A stretch of 64,000 bases of DNA, taken from Rhizobium sp. WSM4643 (GTDB lineage: Bacteria > Pseudomonadota > Alphaproteobacteria > Rhizobiales > Rhizobiaceae). Positions 8,605 through 16,999 of the stretch are shown one piece after another. Under the pieces are notes generated by a model that did not search any database, had not been told where the DNA came from, and saw nothing but the letters and a program-made list of their open reading frames with translations. The stretch lies in NCBI RefSeq assembly GCF_025152745.1, contig NZ_CP104041.1:248001-312000 (forward strand), given 5' to 3'. Each line of letters begins with the position of its first letter. Within the stretch, counting starts at the first letter, position 1. The translations under genes were made by a program, and so were the position numbers.

Positions 8605-9594
8605 ATGTTGCACTCCAGACGCCTTCTTTACATCAACGAGATCGCCCGTTGCGGTTCGATCCGCAAGGCGGCCGCGCGCCTCAACGTGGCGTCGTCGGCG
8701 GTCAACAGGCAGATTTTGGCGCTGGAGGAGGAGATCGGGGCGCCGCTTTTCGAGCGGCTGCCGCGTGGCCTGCGGCTCACGGCTGCCGGCGAACTCTGCA
8801 TCGAGCATATTCGGGACGTGCTGAAGAATTATGAGCGCCTGGAGGGGCGCATCCGCAGCCTCAAGATGCAGCAGGCAGGCAAGGTGCGCATGGTGACGAC
8901 CGTTGGGCTTGCCGCCGGGCCGCTGCCCGAAATCATCGCGCGCTTTCTTTCAGAGCATCCGCGCGTCTTCGTCCAGCTGCGCAACGATACCGGCGGCACG
9001 ACGGCCAACCCTGTTGTATCAGGCGAGGTGGATATCGGTCTCGGCTTCAACATCCCCGCCATGCCCGGCATCCGCACCCTCGGAAATTTCGATATCCCGA
9101 TCGGTGTCGTGCTGCCGCCGGGGCATCAGCTGATCGGCCCCGGGCCGATCAACCTTGCCGATGTCACCCAGGAAAAACTGGTTCTGGCGCAGCCGGGCAC
9201 CAGCCTGCGCGAGGTGATCAACCTTGCTTTTGCGCGCCTGCCCATCTCGGTCGAGCCGGTGCTGGAAACCAATGCATCGGAGATGCTGAAACAGCTTGTC
9301 AAATGCGGCACAGGGCTGACGCTGCTCAATCCGCTCGACGTCATCACCGAATGCCGGCGCGGTGAACTTGTCTTCCGGCCGATCGCCGAGCCGCATGCGC
9401 GTTACCAGCAGATGAAGCTGTTTGCGCGTGCCCGCGCGCCCCTCGACGCGGCCACCAGCCTTTTCGTCGAATATCTGCTCGCCGAACTGCTCGGCCTGGT
9501 GCAGGAATTGCAGGCCAAGGGTCATATCCCACCGGATGTGAAACCCGCGGCTGAGCCTATTTCACATAGAGATTCGAAAGCGGATAGGCCTTGA
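8605..9594 (+). CDS. LysR-type transcriptional regulator
   Basis: A 329-residue LysR protein. The winged helix-turn-helix occupies about residues 4-64 (RLLYINEIARCGSIRKAAAR, then LNVASSAVNRQILALEEEIG and LFERLPRGLRLTAAG). A linker helix and a LysR_substrate effector domain with GEVDIGLGF and VLPPGHQL follow. The ATG at 8605 follows GGAGA by four bases, and an upstream in-frame ATG at 8569 would start inside the palindrome, so 8605 is preferred. It is transcribed divergently from the ABC-importer operon, the classic arrangement for a LysR activator that senses the pathway substrate. Its 3' end overlaps the converging creatininase gene by 38 bp, an unusually long tail-to-tail overlap. Confidence 0.94.
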   Translation: MLHSRRLLYINEIARCGSIRKAAARLNVASSAVNRQILALEEEIGAPLFERLPRGLRLTAAGELCIEHIRDVLKNYERLEGRIRSLKMQQAGKVRMVTTVGLAAGPLPEIIARFLSEHPRVFVQLRNDTGGTTANPVVSGEVDIGLGFNIPAMPGIRTLGNFDIPIGVVLPPGHQLIGPGPINLADVTQEKLVLAQPGTSLREVINLAFARLPISVEPVLETNASEMLKQLVKCGTGLTLLNPLDVITECRRGELVFRPIAEPHARYQQMKLFARARAPLDAATSLFVEYLLAELLGLVQELQAKGHIPPDVKPAAEPISHRDSKADRP

Positions 9595-10354
9595 GATCGT
9601 GGAGCAGCTCGACAAACCCCTTGACCTGATGGCGGCAGATCGCCTCGCCCTTTTCGGCTGTGGCGATCGAGGCATCGCCGACCACGCCGAAGGGATTGAG
9701 GTCATGCGCGATCCAGGCCAGCGAATGCGGCGGCAGAGGCTGAAGAAATTTCGATTGCTCTCGCATCCCTTCGGCCTTCGAGGCAAAGTTTTGGGCCTTG
9801 TCCATGCGCACCAGTTCGGGGCGGAAGTTGAGCATCAACGACGTCTCGACATCACCGCCGTGGATGCCGTATTTGCTCTCGTGATCGCTGACCATGCCTT
9901 CCGGATGACCGAAACGGCCCCATTGGGTGGAGACCACCGCCATTTGATGGCGCACGCGCAGTTCGCGCGCGACGATGCTCATGATGTCGACATTGCCGCC
10001 GTGGGAGTTGACGATCACCATCTTCCGCAGCCCGGCTTCGGCAACCTTTGCGCCAATCGCCGTCCAGACGGGGATGAGCAGTTCGGCACTGAGCGACAGA
10101 GTGCCGGGGCCGTAGATGTGTTCGTTGGCCTTGCCGATCTCCTGTGTCGGAAGAACCAGGATATCCAGATCCTCCGGCTGCTGCCGCTTCAACTCCGCCA
10201 GCATGCCGGTCGCGATCGCGACATCCGTTGCGACCGGCAGATGCGGGCCGTGCTGTTCGGTCGAGGCGATAGGCAGGATAGCAATCGTGGTCTCGGGGGA
10301 GAGGCCGGCAAAATCATATGTGTTGAGCTCGTTCCAGTAAAACGGCGTGGGCAT
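9557..10354 (-). CDS. Creatininase-family amidohydrolase
   Basis: A 265-residue protein of the creatininase family. Metal and catalytic residues are visible in LPIASTEQHGPHLPVATDVA (Glu and His), in IVNSHGGNVDIMSIVAREL, and in IHGGDVETSLML. The family hydrolyses cyclic amides (creatinine) or removes formyl groups (ArfB of riboflavin/F420 synthesis). The ATG at 10354 is used because the frame further upstream runs through the motif region with no ribosome site; AGGGA precedes 10354. The gene converges on lysR, overlapping it by 38 bp, and carries in its promoter the same 15-mer as the importer/lysR promoter, so it probably belongs to the same regulon. It would open or deformylate the imported compound or its deaminated product; this step is inferred. 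Confidence 0.88.
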   Translation of the reverse strand: MPTPFYWNELNTYDFAGLSPETTIAILPIASTEQHGPHLPVATDVAIATGMLAELKRQQPEDLDILVLPTQEIGKANEHIYGPGTLSLSAELLIPVWTAIGAKVAEAGLRKMVIVNSHGGNVDIMSIVARELRVRHQMAVVSTQWGRFGHPEGMVSDHESKYGIHGGDVETSLMLNFRPELVRMDKAQNFASKAEGMREQSKFLQPLPPHSLAWIAHDLNPFGVVGDASIATAEKGEAICRHQVKGFVELLHDLKAYPLSNLYVK

Positions 10355-10410
10355 GCGGTCATCCCTTTTCGTCACCTGCTTCGATAGGGAGTAGGGAATA
10401 AAGATAAGCC

Positions 10411-10440
10411 GGAAAAGCATCATTTTTTGCGCATGGCGCT
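10411..10440. promoter_or_regulatory. Second copy of the putative LysR operator
   Basis: Upstream of the creatininase gene the plus strand holds AAAAGCATCA (10413-10422), two bases later TTTTGCGCATGGCGC (10425-10439). The latter is the exact reverse complement of 8571-8585, and the former repeats 8504-8513. The remaining gap up to 10669 shows no further gene. It holds an unexplained minus-strand coding-like tail (stop at 10468) and must contain the promoter of the aldehyde oxidoreductase operon. Confidence 0.6.
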
Positions 10441-10669
10441 GCTTTTTTTCGCGCGCATCGGCGGCCGTTACTCCGCGGGCGCTTCAGCATCCAATCCGAC
10501 TTTACTGAATATGTGGCTCGCAGCATCATACGAGCGCGGCTCGGGGAATTCATGAGCTAGATCGATAACCGTATGCAACGGAAAGGGACTAATCAGACGG
10601 CGGAGTTGCACTACCTCAGCAGACGGCGTCGACGCGCGCCTATGTCCAACGAGCAAGGTGGAACACTTC

Positions 10670-11305
10670 ATGCCAAGCCAGACACAACTGGAACTTTCCC
10701 GTCGAGATCTACTTATCTCGTCGGCCGCAGCGATTGCGGTCACCGGAGCCGTCGCGCCCGCAGCGGCACAGTCCCCAGGAAATGAAATGGCCTATACATC
10801 GAAAGTTTCTTTCGCGGTCAACGGCGAGAACCGTGATCTCGAGGTCGACAACAGAACGTCGCTGCTCGACGCGCTGCGCGAGCACCTGCATCTCACAGGC
10901 ACGAAAAAGGGATGCGACCACGGCCAATGCGGTGCATGCACCGTGATGGTCGACGGCCACCGCATCAACGCCTGCCTGACGCTGGCGGTGATGCACGAAG
11001 GCGATCAAATCACCACGATCGAAGGCCTCGGCCAGCCTGAAAACCTTCATCCGATGCAGGCGGCCTTCGTCAAGCATGACGGCTTCCAGTGCGGCTACTG
11101 CACGCCGGGACAGATCTGTTCCTCCGTGGCCGTGCTCGAGGAGATCAAGGCGAACATACCGAGCCACGTCACCGGCGACCTTACGGCTCAGGCGGCTGTC
11201 ACTGCGGCCGAGATCCGCGAACGCATGAGCGGTAACATCTGTCGATGCGGCGCCTATTCCAACATTCTCGATGCCATTTCGGAAGTCGCGGGGATAAGAG
11301 CATGA
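10670..11305 (+). CDS. paoA: Periplasmic aldehyde oxidoreductase, 2Fe-2S subunit
   Basis: A 211-residue small subunit of a xanthine-dehydrogenase-type aldehyde oxidoreductase. The N-terminus has a twin-arginine signal ([18 protein letters not shown], then APAAAQS). The ferredoxin domain binds the first cluster with [20 protein letters not shown] followed by C, and the helical domain binds the second with CGYCTPGQ and CRCGAYSN. This is the PaoA (YagT) pattern: E. coli PaoABC is a Tat-exported trimer that oxidises aromatic aldehydes in the periplasm. The ATG at 10670, with AGGTGGA eight bases upstream, is chosen over a GTG at 10658. It overlaps the next gene by ATGA. The whole operon 10670-16043 encodes the enzyme and its cofactor maturation. 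Confidence 0.94.
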   Translation: MPSQTQLELSRRDLLISSAAAIAVTGAVAPAAAQSPGNEMAYTSKVSFAVNGENRDLEVDNRTSLLDALREHLHLTGTKKGCDHGQCGACTVMVDGHRINACLTLAVMHEGDQITTIEGLGQPENLHPMQAAFVKHDGFQCGYCTPGQICSSVAVLEEIKANIPSHVTGDLTAQAAVTAAEIRERMSGNICRCGAYSNILDAISEVAGIRA

Positions 11306-12252
11306 GAGCCTTTACCTATGAACGCGCCTCGTCCGTCGAGGCCGCGGCCAAGGCGGCCGCCTTAAATCCTGAGACCAAGTTCATCGCCGGCGGCACCAAT
11401 CTCCTCGACCTGATGAAGCTCGAGATCGAGACGCCGACGCATCTGATCGACGTCAACGGTGTCGGCCTCGACAAGATCGAACCCACGCCGGAGGGCGGGC
11501 TGCGCATCGGCGCCTTGGTCCGCAACACCGATCTTGCCGCCCATGAGACCGTTCGCCGTGACTACGGCCTGCTCTCCAGGGCCCTGGTCGCCGGCGCCTC
11601 CGGGCAATTGCGCAACAAGGCAACCACGGCCGGCAACCTTCTGCAGCGCACGCGCTGTCCCTATTTCTATGACACGAACCAGCCGTGCAACAAGCGGCAG
11701 CCCGGCAGCGGCTGTTCCGCCATCGGCGGCTTCAGCCGCCAGCATGCCGTCGTCGGCACCAGCGAATCCTGCATCGCCACGCATCCGAGTGACATGGCCA
11801 TCGCCATGCGGGCGCTCGATGCTGTTGTGGAAACCGTCAAGGCCGACGGCAGTCGCCGCGCGATTGCGATTGCCGACCTTCACCGGTTGCCCGGCGACAC
11901 GCCCCATTTGGAGACCGTTCTCGAGCGCGGCGAGTTCATCACGGCGGTCCTGCTGCCGCCCCCGATCGGCGGCAAGCACATCTATCGTAAAGTCCGAGAC
12001 CGCGCCTCCTATGCCTTCGCACTCGTCTCGGTCGGAGCCGTAATCCAATCGGACGGCACAGGACGGATCGCCGTCGGCGGCGTCGCCCACAAGCCATGGC
12101 GCATCGAGGCAGCCGAAGCCGAGCTGCCGAAAGGCGCGCGGGCGGCGGCAGGCGTTCTTCTTGCCGATGCCCATCCGACCGAACAGAACCGTTTCAAGGT
12201 CGATCTGGTCGAGCGCACGCTCGGCGCCGTCATTGCCGAAGCAAGGGGTTGA
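11302..12252 (+). CDS. paoB: Periplasmic aldehyde oxidoreductase, FAD subunit with 4Fe-4S insert
   Basis: A 316-residue FAD subunit (E. coli PaoB is about 318). The FAD-binding part shows [20 protein letters not shown] and [20 protein letters not shown]. It then has the insertion typical of Pao[21 protein letters not shown], with a further Cys in [12 protein letters not shown]; in E. coli these cysteines bind an extra 4Fe-4S cluster absent from ordinary xanthine dehydrogenases. The CO_dh_flav_C domain follows. It lacks its own signal peptide, consistent with piggy-back Tat export with PaoA. The start at 11302 is set by the ATGA overlap with paoA; an upstream in-frame start at 11245 lies within paoA. 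Confidence 0.94.
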   Translation: MRAFTYERASSVEAAAKAAALNPETKFIAGGTNLLDLMKLEIETPTHLIDVNGVGLDKIEPTPEGGLRIGALVRNTDLAAHETVRRDYGLLSRALVAGASGQLRNKATTAGNLLQRTRCPYFYDTNQPCNKRQPGSGCSAIGGFSRQHAVVGTSESCIATHPSDMAIAMRALDAVVETVKADGSRRAIAIADLHRLPGDTPHLETVLERGEFITAVLLPPPIGGKHIYRKVRDRASYAFALVSVGAVIQSDGTGRIAVGGVAHKPWRIEAAEAELPKGARAAAGVLLADAHPTEQNRFKVDLVERTLGAVIAEARG

Positions 12253-12255
12253 GCC

Positions 12256-14454
12256 ATGCAGTTCGATACGCCAGCGACAACCAACCCGATCGACAATCTG
12301 AAGGTCGTCGGACAGCCGATCCACCGGATCGACGGTCAGCTCAAGACGACCGGGCGGGCAATGTATGCTTATGAGTGGCACGATCCGAATATGCGCTACG
12401 CCTATGGTTATCCGGTTGGCGCGGCCATCGCCAAGGGCCGCATCACCTCCATGGACGTTTCCGCCGCCAAGACGGCTCCGGGTGTGCTTGCCGTCGTGAC
12501 GACACTCGACGTCGGCGAACGGAAGAAGGGCAAGTTCAACACCGCCAAGCTCTTCGGCGGCGACGAGGTTCAGCACTATCACCAGACAGTCGCCGTCGTC
12601 GTTGCCGAGAGCTTCGAGCAGGCGCGTGCCGCAGCCGCTCTGGTCAAGGTCGACTACGCCGAAGAAAAGGGTGTGTACGATCTCGGCCAGGCAAAGGATA
12701 AAGCCGTCAAGCCGGACCAATCGCAGCAGCCCGATACCGCAGTCGGCGATTTCGAGGCTGCCTTCAGGTCAGCGCCCGTCACTCTGGACGCGACCTACAC
12801 GACGCCCGACCAATCCCATTCCATGATGGAGCCGCATGCTTCCATCGCTGCCTGGAGCGGCGATGAACTGACGGTGTGGACGTCAAGTCAGATGATCGAC
12901 TGGTGGCGCACGGATCTGGCGACCACACTCGGCATCGACAAGGAAAAGGTCCATCTGATGTCGCCGTTCATCGGCGGCGGGTTCGGCGGCAAGCTCTTCC
13001 TGCGAGCCGACGCCGTGCTTGCCGCGTTCGGAGCAAAGGCGGTCGGGCGGCCGGTCAAAGTCGCTCTTCCACGACCGCTCATGCCGAACAACACAACTCA
13101 TCGGCCGGCGACAATCCAGCGGATCCGTATTGGAACCGAGCGTGACGGCAAGATAACCGCCATTGCGCACGAAAGTTGGTCCGGCGACCAACCCGGCGGT
13201 CAGCTTGAGACCGCCGTCAATCAGACCCGTCTTCTCTATGCCGGGGCGAACCGCATGACCGCGATGCGGCTGGCAACACTTCACCTTCCAGAGGGCAACG
13301 CCATGCGCGCTCCGGGCGAAGCCCCCGGACTGATGGCGCTCGAAATCGCCATCGACGAGATTGCCGAAAAAGTTGAGATCGATCCCGTGCAGTTTCGGAT
13401 CGTCAACGACACGCAGGTCGATCCGGAGAAGCCGGAGCGGCCTTTTTCCCAGCGCAATCTCATCGGCTGCCTCACGCTCGGTGCAGAGCGGTTTGGCTGG
13501 GGTCAACGGGGAAGACCAGGTTCCAAACGGGAGGGAAACTGGCTGGTCGGCATGGGCGTAGCCGCTGCCTTCCGCAACAACCTCGTGCTTCCTTCCGGAG
13601 CAAGGGTGAAGCTCGACCAAGAAGGCGTCGTGACGGTTGAAACCGACATGACCGATATCGGCACCGGCAGCTACACCATCATCGCCCAGACGGCCGCCGA
13701 AATGATGGGTGTCACGATCGACAAGGTTGCCGTCCAGCTCGGCGACTCGCGTTTTCCTGTTTCGGCAGGCTCCGGCGGACAGTTCGGTGCGAACTCTTCC
13801 ACGTCTGGCGTCTATGCAGCCTGCGTCAAGCTGCGTGAAGCCATTGCCAAGAAGCTCGGCTTCAATTCCGAAGACGTCGTCTTCGAGAACGGAGAGGTCC
13901 GCTCGGGCAATCGTTCGGTGCCCCTTGCCGAGGCTGCCGGTCCGGATGGCCTTGTCGGCGAGGACACGATCAAGTGGGGTGAGCTCACCGAGACCCATCA
14001 GCAATCGACGTTCGGAGCGCACTTCGTGGAGGTTGGCGTCGACATTGCCACCGGTGAGAGCCGCATCCGCAAGATGCTCGCAGTCTGCGCGGCGGGCCGC
14101 ATCCTCAACCCGATCACTGCCCGCGGCCAGGTCATCGGCGCGATGACGATGGGGGCCGGCGCAGCGCTGTCGGAGGAATTGGCGGTCGATACCCGCCGCG
14201 GCTTCTTCGTCAATCACGACCTCGCCAGCTACGAAGTCGCGGTGCATGCCGACATTCCGCACCAGGAGGTGATCTTCATGGACGAGACCGATCCGATGTC
14301 CTCGCCGATGAAGGCCAAGGGCGTCGGCGAACTCGGCCTTTGCGGCGTTGCGGCAGCGATCGCCAACGCCGTTTACAATGCGACCGGCGTCAGGGTTCGG
14401 CACTACCCGCTGAGGCTTGACAAGCTGATCGGCGGCCTGCCGGACGTGGCGTGA
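12256..14454 (+). CDS. paoC: Periplasmic aldehyde oxidoreductase, molybdopterin subunit
   Basis: A 732-residue large subunit. It contains the Ald_Xan_dh_C and molybdopterin-binding domains: VVGQPIHRIDGQLKTTGRAM at the N-terminus, MMEPHASIAAW, SPFIGGGFGGKLFLRADAVL, and the catalytic glutamate motif KGVGELGLCG near residue 695. The enzyme oxidises aldehydes to acids using a Mo-cytosine-dinucleotide cofactor, passing electrons through PaoA and PaoB. The start is 3 bp after the paoB stop. No signal peptide is seen, so it depends on the Tat signal of PaoA. Substrate range cannot be told; a role in detoxifying plant aromatic aldehydes is plausible for a rhizosphere organism. Confidence 0.95.
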   Translation: MQFDTPATTNPIDNLKVVGQPIHRIDGQLKTTGRAMYAYEWHDPNMRYAYGYPVGAAIAKGRITSMDVSAAKTAPGVLAVVTTLDVGERKKGKFNTAKLFGGDEVQHYHQTVAVVVAESFEQARAAAALVKVDYAEEKGVYDLGQAKDKAVKPDQSQQPDTAVGDFEAAFRSAPVTLDATYTTPDQSHSMMEPHASIAAWSGDELTVWTSSQMIDWWRTDLATTLGIDKEKVHLMSPFIGGGFGGKLFLRADAVLAAFGAKAVGRPVKVALPRPLMPNNTTHRPATIQRIRIGTERDGKITAIAHESWSGDQPGGQLETAVNQTRLLYAGANRMTAMRLATLHLPEGNAMRAPGEAPGLMALEIAIDEIAEKVEIDPVQFRIVNDTQVDPEKPERPFSQRNLIGCLTLGAERFGWGQRGRPGSKREGNWLVGMGVAAAFRNNLVLPSGARVKLDQEGVVTVETDMTDIGTGSYTIIAQTAAEMMGVTIDKVAVQLGDSRFPVSAGSGGQFGANSSTSGVYAACVKLREAIAKKLGFNSEDVVFENGEVRSGNRSVPLAEAAGPDGLVGEDTIKWGELTETHQQSTFGAHFVEVGVDIATGESRIRKMLAVCAAGRILNPITARGQVIGAMTMGAGAALSEELAVDTRRGFFVNHDLASYEVAVHADIPHQEVIFMDETDPMSSPMKAKGVGELGLCGVAAAIANAVYNATGVRVRHYPLRLDKLIGGLPDVA

Positions 14455-14509
14455 TTATGTCGACGGCGGTGCGAAAGCCGGACCGTCGTTAATTCCTGTA
14501 GGATTTCCC

Positions 14510-15436
14510 ATGGATCAGACACTTGCACCCGTCACGGCGCCAATTCCCGTCAGAGCCTCGTCCACCGACGACCCTGCGGAACTGCTTCGCTTCGCGATAG
14601 ACGCCCATGGTCTTGGCGCGGCGGCACTTGCCACCCTCGTCGACATCCGGGGCGGGGCTGCACGCGCGCTCGGCGCTCATATGGTGGTCGCCGCAGACGG
14701 GCGGTTCTGCGGCTATGTCTCCGGCGGATGTGTCGAAGCCGCCGTCGCTTCCGAAGCGCTTCTGGCAATGGCGCAAGGGCGCGACCGCATGGTCAAGTTC
14801 GGCGACGGCTCGCCCTTCTTCGACATCGTCCTTCCCTGTGGTGGAGGAATCTCTGTCGCAATCCATGTCCTGAAAGATGTCGCAGCTTTGCGGCATGTGC
14901 TGGAGCGTCTCGAACGCAGGCAGGCAGCCGGCCTTGCATATTCGCCAGAGCGCCAGGCGCTCGAACCGGTAGAACCGCTGCCACGGACGTGCTGGCTCGA
15001 ACGAGATTTCCTGACCGTCTACCGTCCCCGTACCCGCGTCCTCATTTCCGGGCAGACGATCGAAGCGCAAGCCGTCGTACGACTGGCCGAGGCTTCCGGC
15101 TACGACGTGATTGCCGTGCCGCCGGGCGGCGTCCGGCCGGTTGCCGACATCATCGATCCCTTCACGGCCATCGTGCTCCTGCATCATGAGCTTGACGCCG
15201 AAGCTGCCATTCTCGAGACCGCACTTGCCTCGCCTGGGTTCTACATCGGCGCGCTCGGCAGCACCCGGACGCATCGTCGACGTGTCGAGCGGCTGAGAGC
15301 CATGCCTTTCAGACGGGACGACATCGCTCGCATCAAGGCGCCTATCGGGATGTTCGGCCCGACACGGGATGCAACGTCGCTCGCCCTGTCGGTTCTGGCT
15401 GATATCGCCGCGGCAAGACTGGTGGCTTATGCCTAA
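14510..15436 (+). CDS. XdhC/CoxI-family molybdenum enzyme maturation protein (PaoD-like)
   Basis: A 308-residue XdhC-family protein in the place of PaoD. The N-terminal XdhC_CoxI domain contains GAHMVVAADGRFCGYVSGGC, and the C-terminal Rossmann-like XdhC_C domain contains FYIGALGSTRTHRRRVERL and KAPIGMFGP. These chaperones bind the finished molybdenum cofactor, protect and sulfurate it, and insert it into the large subunit. A 55-bp gap separates it from paoC, and its last 8 bp overlap the next gene. It acts in the cytosol before Tat export of the enzyme. Confidence 0.9.
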   Translation: MDQTLAPVTAPIPVRASSTDDPAELLRFAIDAHGLGAAALATLVDIRGGAARALGAHMVVAADGRFCGYVSGGCVEAAVASEALLAMAQGRDRMVKFGDGSPFFDIVLPCGGGISVAIHVLKDVAALRHVLERLERRQAAGLAYSPERQALEPVEPLPRTCWLERDFLTVYRPRTRVLISGQTIEAQAVVRLAEASGYDVIAVPPGGVRPVADIIDPFTAIVLLHHELDAEAAILETALASPGFYIGALGSTRTHRRRVERLRAMPFRRDDIARIKAPIGMFGPTRDATSLALSVLADIAAARLVAYA

Positions 15437-16043
15437 GGCGTCGGTCGCGATCGTCGTTCTCGCTGCCGGCAAGGCAAGCCGGATGGGTGAGGGCGGGAAA
15501 CACAAGTTGCTGGCCGAATTCGACGGCGTGCCGCTCGTGAGGCGGTCGGCATTGATCGCGCTCGGTGCGGATGCCGGATCCGTCATTGTCGTCACCGGCC
15601 ATCGCAGGAGCGAGATCGAGGCCGCGCTCGATGGGCTCGATCTGACTTTCATCGATAATCCCGACTACGCCAGCGGCATGGCGAGTTCGCTGATGGCAGG
15701 TGTCTCATCAAAGTGGGCCGACGGCGCCGACGGCATTCTCGTCATGCTGGCCGATATGCCCGGCCTTTCCACCGCACATCTCGATGCCTTGATTTTCGCA
15801 TTTCGCAATGCGGGCGGCGAGGCTGCCGTGCGCGCCGTCTCACGCGGCAAGCCCGGCAATCCCGTTATTCTGCCGCGTGCTCTCAAACAGGCAGTGCTGA
15901 GACTTGAGGGCGACGTCGGCGCGCGCGATATCATTGCGACGTCAGGGCTGCCCGTGCTCGATGTCGATGTCGGCGATGCGGCTTGCCTCGACGTCGATAC
16001 GCCGGACGATATCGTGGCCGCCGGTGGCGCAATGAAGAACTAG
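15429..16043 (+). CDS. Molybdenum cofactor cytidylyltransferase-like NTP transferase
   Basis: A 204-residue NTP_transf_3 protein of MocA type. It shows the nucleotide-binding start VAIVVLAAGKASRMGEGGKH (nucleotide loop and catalytic Lys/Arg), the metal-binding VMLADMPGLS and the C-terminal CLDVDTPDD. MocA attaches CMP to molybdopterin to give the cytosine-dinucleotide form that aldehyde oxidoreductases of this type require. The ATG at 15429 lies within the end of the XdhC-like gene (8-bp overlap), giving translational coupling. A decayed relative of its last 30 codons lies at 17700-17800. Confidence 0.88.
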   Translation: MPKASVAIVVLAAGKASRMGEGGKHKLLAEFDGVPLVRRSALIALGADAGSVIVVTGHRRSEIEAALDGLDLTFIDNPDYASGMASSLMAGVSSKWADGADGILVMLADMPGLSTAHLDALIFAFRNAGGEAAVRAVSRGKPGNPVILPRALKQAVLRLEGDVGARDIIATSGLPVLDVDVGDAACLDVDTPDDIVAAGGAMKN

Positions 16044-16416
16044 TTCGCGGACAAGGCAGCGAGATGGTGCGGTTGCATTCGGTCTGGAACCACCACGGCT
16101 AAAGGTGGGTCGAGATATGTTTATTCACAGGTGACGTTGACGTCCGTCAGAACACGTCGTCACAGACGGGTTTCGATCCCGCGAAATAATTGTTATTGAG
16201 GACCCGGTTGCAGGTGTGAAAAACCTGCTGCAATGGAGAAGTGAGGACCGGCTCTATGCTCACTGAAGACGCTACTTTTTGGTGCCGGCAAGGCGCCTCC
16301 GCCCTGGACACACACCCTTACCAAACGGGGGCACCGTTTCAACCATTTCGCCCCCAGGTGACACGTACTCCGCCAATACAACGCGAGCCAGCGCGATCTT
16401 TCCATGGTTTGTCCGC
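16044..16416. other. Intergenic stretch without a recognisable gene
   Basis: There is no gene that I can support. On the minus strand an open frame of 48 codons starts at 16417 and overlaps the GFA start region; it has no recognisable motif. The stretch lies between the end of the aldehyde oxidoreductase operon and an isolated GFA gene, in a segment that looks rearranged because a partial mocA-like copy is found further right. Confidence 0.5.
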
Positions 16417-16902
16417 ATGCAGACCGTCGTTCTAACGGGTGGCTGCCAATGTGGCGCCGTGCGGTACGCGCTGGAGGAGCCGCCGCAAAACGTCCATATC
16501 TGCCACTGCCGGATGTGCCAGAAGGCTGTGGGCGGTCCGTTCGCGATCATCTGCCCGGTGATGAAGCCCGCTTTTCGCCTGACGCGTGGCGCAATCAGCT
16601 ATTTTCGCAGCTCGGACGTCGGCCGACGTGGTTTTTGCCGTGACTGTGGCACCCCACTCACCTTCGATTATCCCGATGGTGACGACATCGGAGTTTTGGT
16701 CGGTACCCTCGATGAGCCCGATCGGGCGCCGCCCGAAAACCAATATGGCAACGAGAGCCGGGTATCCTGGTACGCCAACCTGGCCCAAGTGCCGGGCGAG
16801 CGACCGACCTACGCCGACGATCCCCAGATGTTGCACCGGATCAGCAGCACCAATCATCAGCATCCTGACCATGATACCGACCATTGGCCGCCGTCCGGCT
16901 AA
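16417..16902 (+). CDS. GFA family protein (glutathione-dependent formaldehyde-activating-like)
   Basis: A 161-residue zinc protein of the GFA family. The zinc ligands are GGCQCGAVRY near residue 8, CHCRMCQKAVGGPF near residue 33 and GFCRDCGTPL near residue 75. Only a few members are proven to act on S-hydroxymethylglutathione; most are uncharacterised. The ATG at 16417 is used because the GFA domain starts within ten residues of it. It stands alone on the plus strand and faces the deoxyribosyltransferase gene. The C-terminal tail is rich in His and Asp (NHQHPDHDTDHW), which might bind metal. Confidence 0.85.
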   Translation: MQTVVLTGGCQCGAVRYALEEPPQNVHICHCRMCQKAVGGPFAIICPVMKPAFRLTRGAISYFRSSDVGRRGFCRDCGTPLTFDYPDGDDIGVLVGTLDEPDRAPPENQYGNESRVSWYANLAQVPGERPTYADDPQMLHRISSTNHQHPDHDTDHWPPSG

Positions 16903-16999
16903 CTCTCAAACTTGTCCACCCACACAACGCGCGACTGGAGCGGCGACCCCCTCGGGCGGCGTGAAGCGGGCTGCAAGCCGTCGACCGAGCGACTACAGC

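Noticed and set aside
11362..14403. Long minus-strand open frames (452 and 506 codons) opposite paoB and paoC
   Set aside because: They are antisense frames of strongly recognised genes in GC-rich DNA, with composition rich in Arg, Gly, Asp and His and no family motif.
16272..16417. Minus-strand 48-codon frame starting opposite the GFA start codon
   Set aside because: No family, and no ribosome site independent of the GFA coding sequence; most likely chance.
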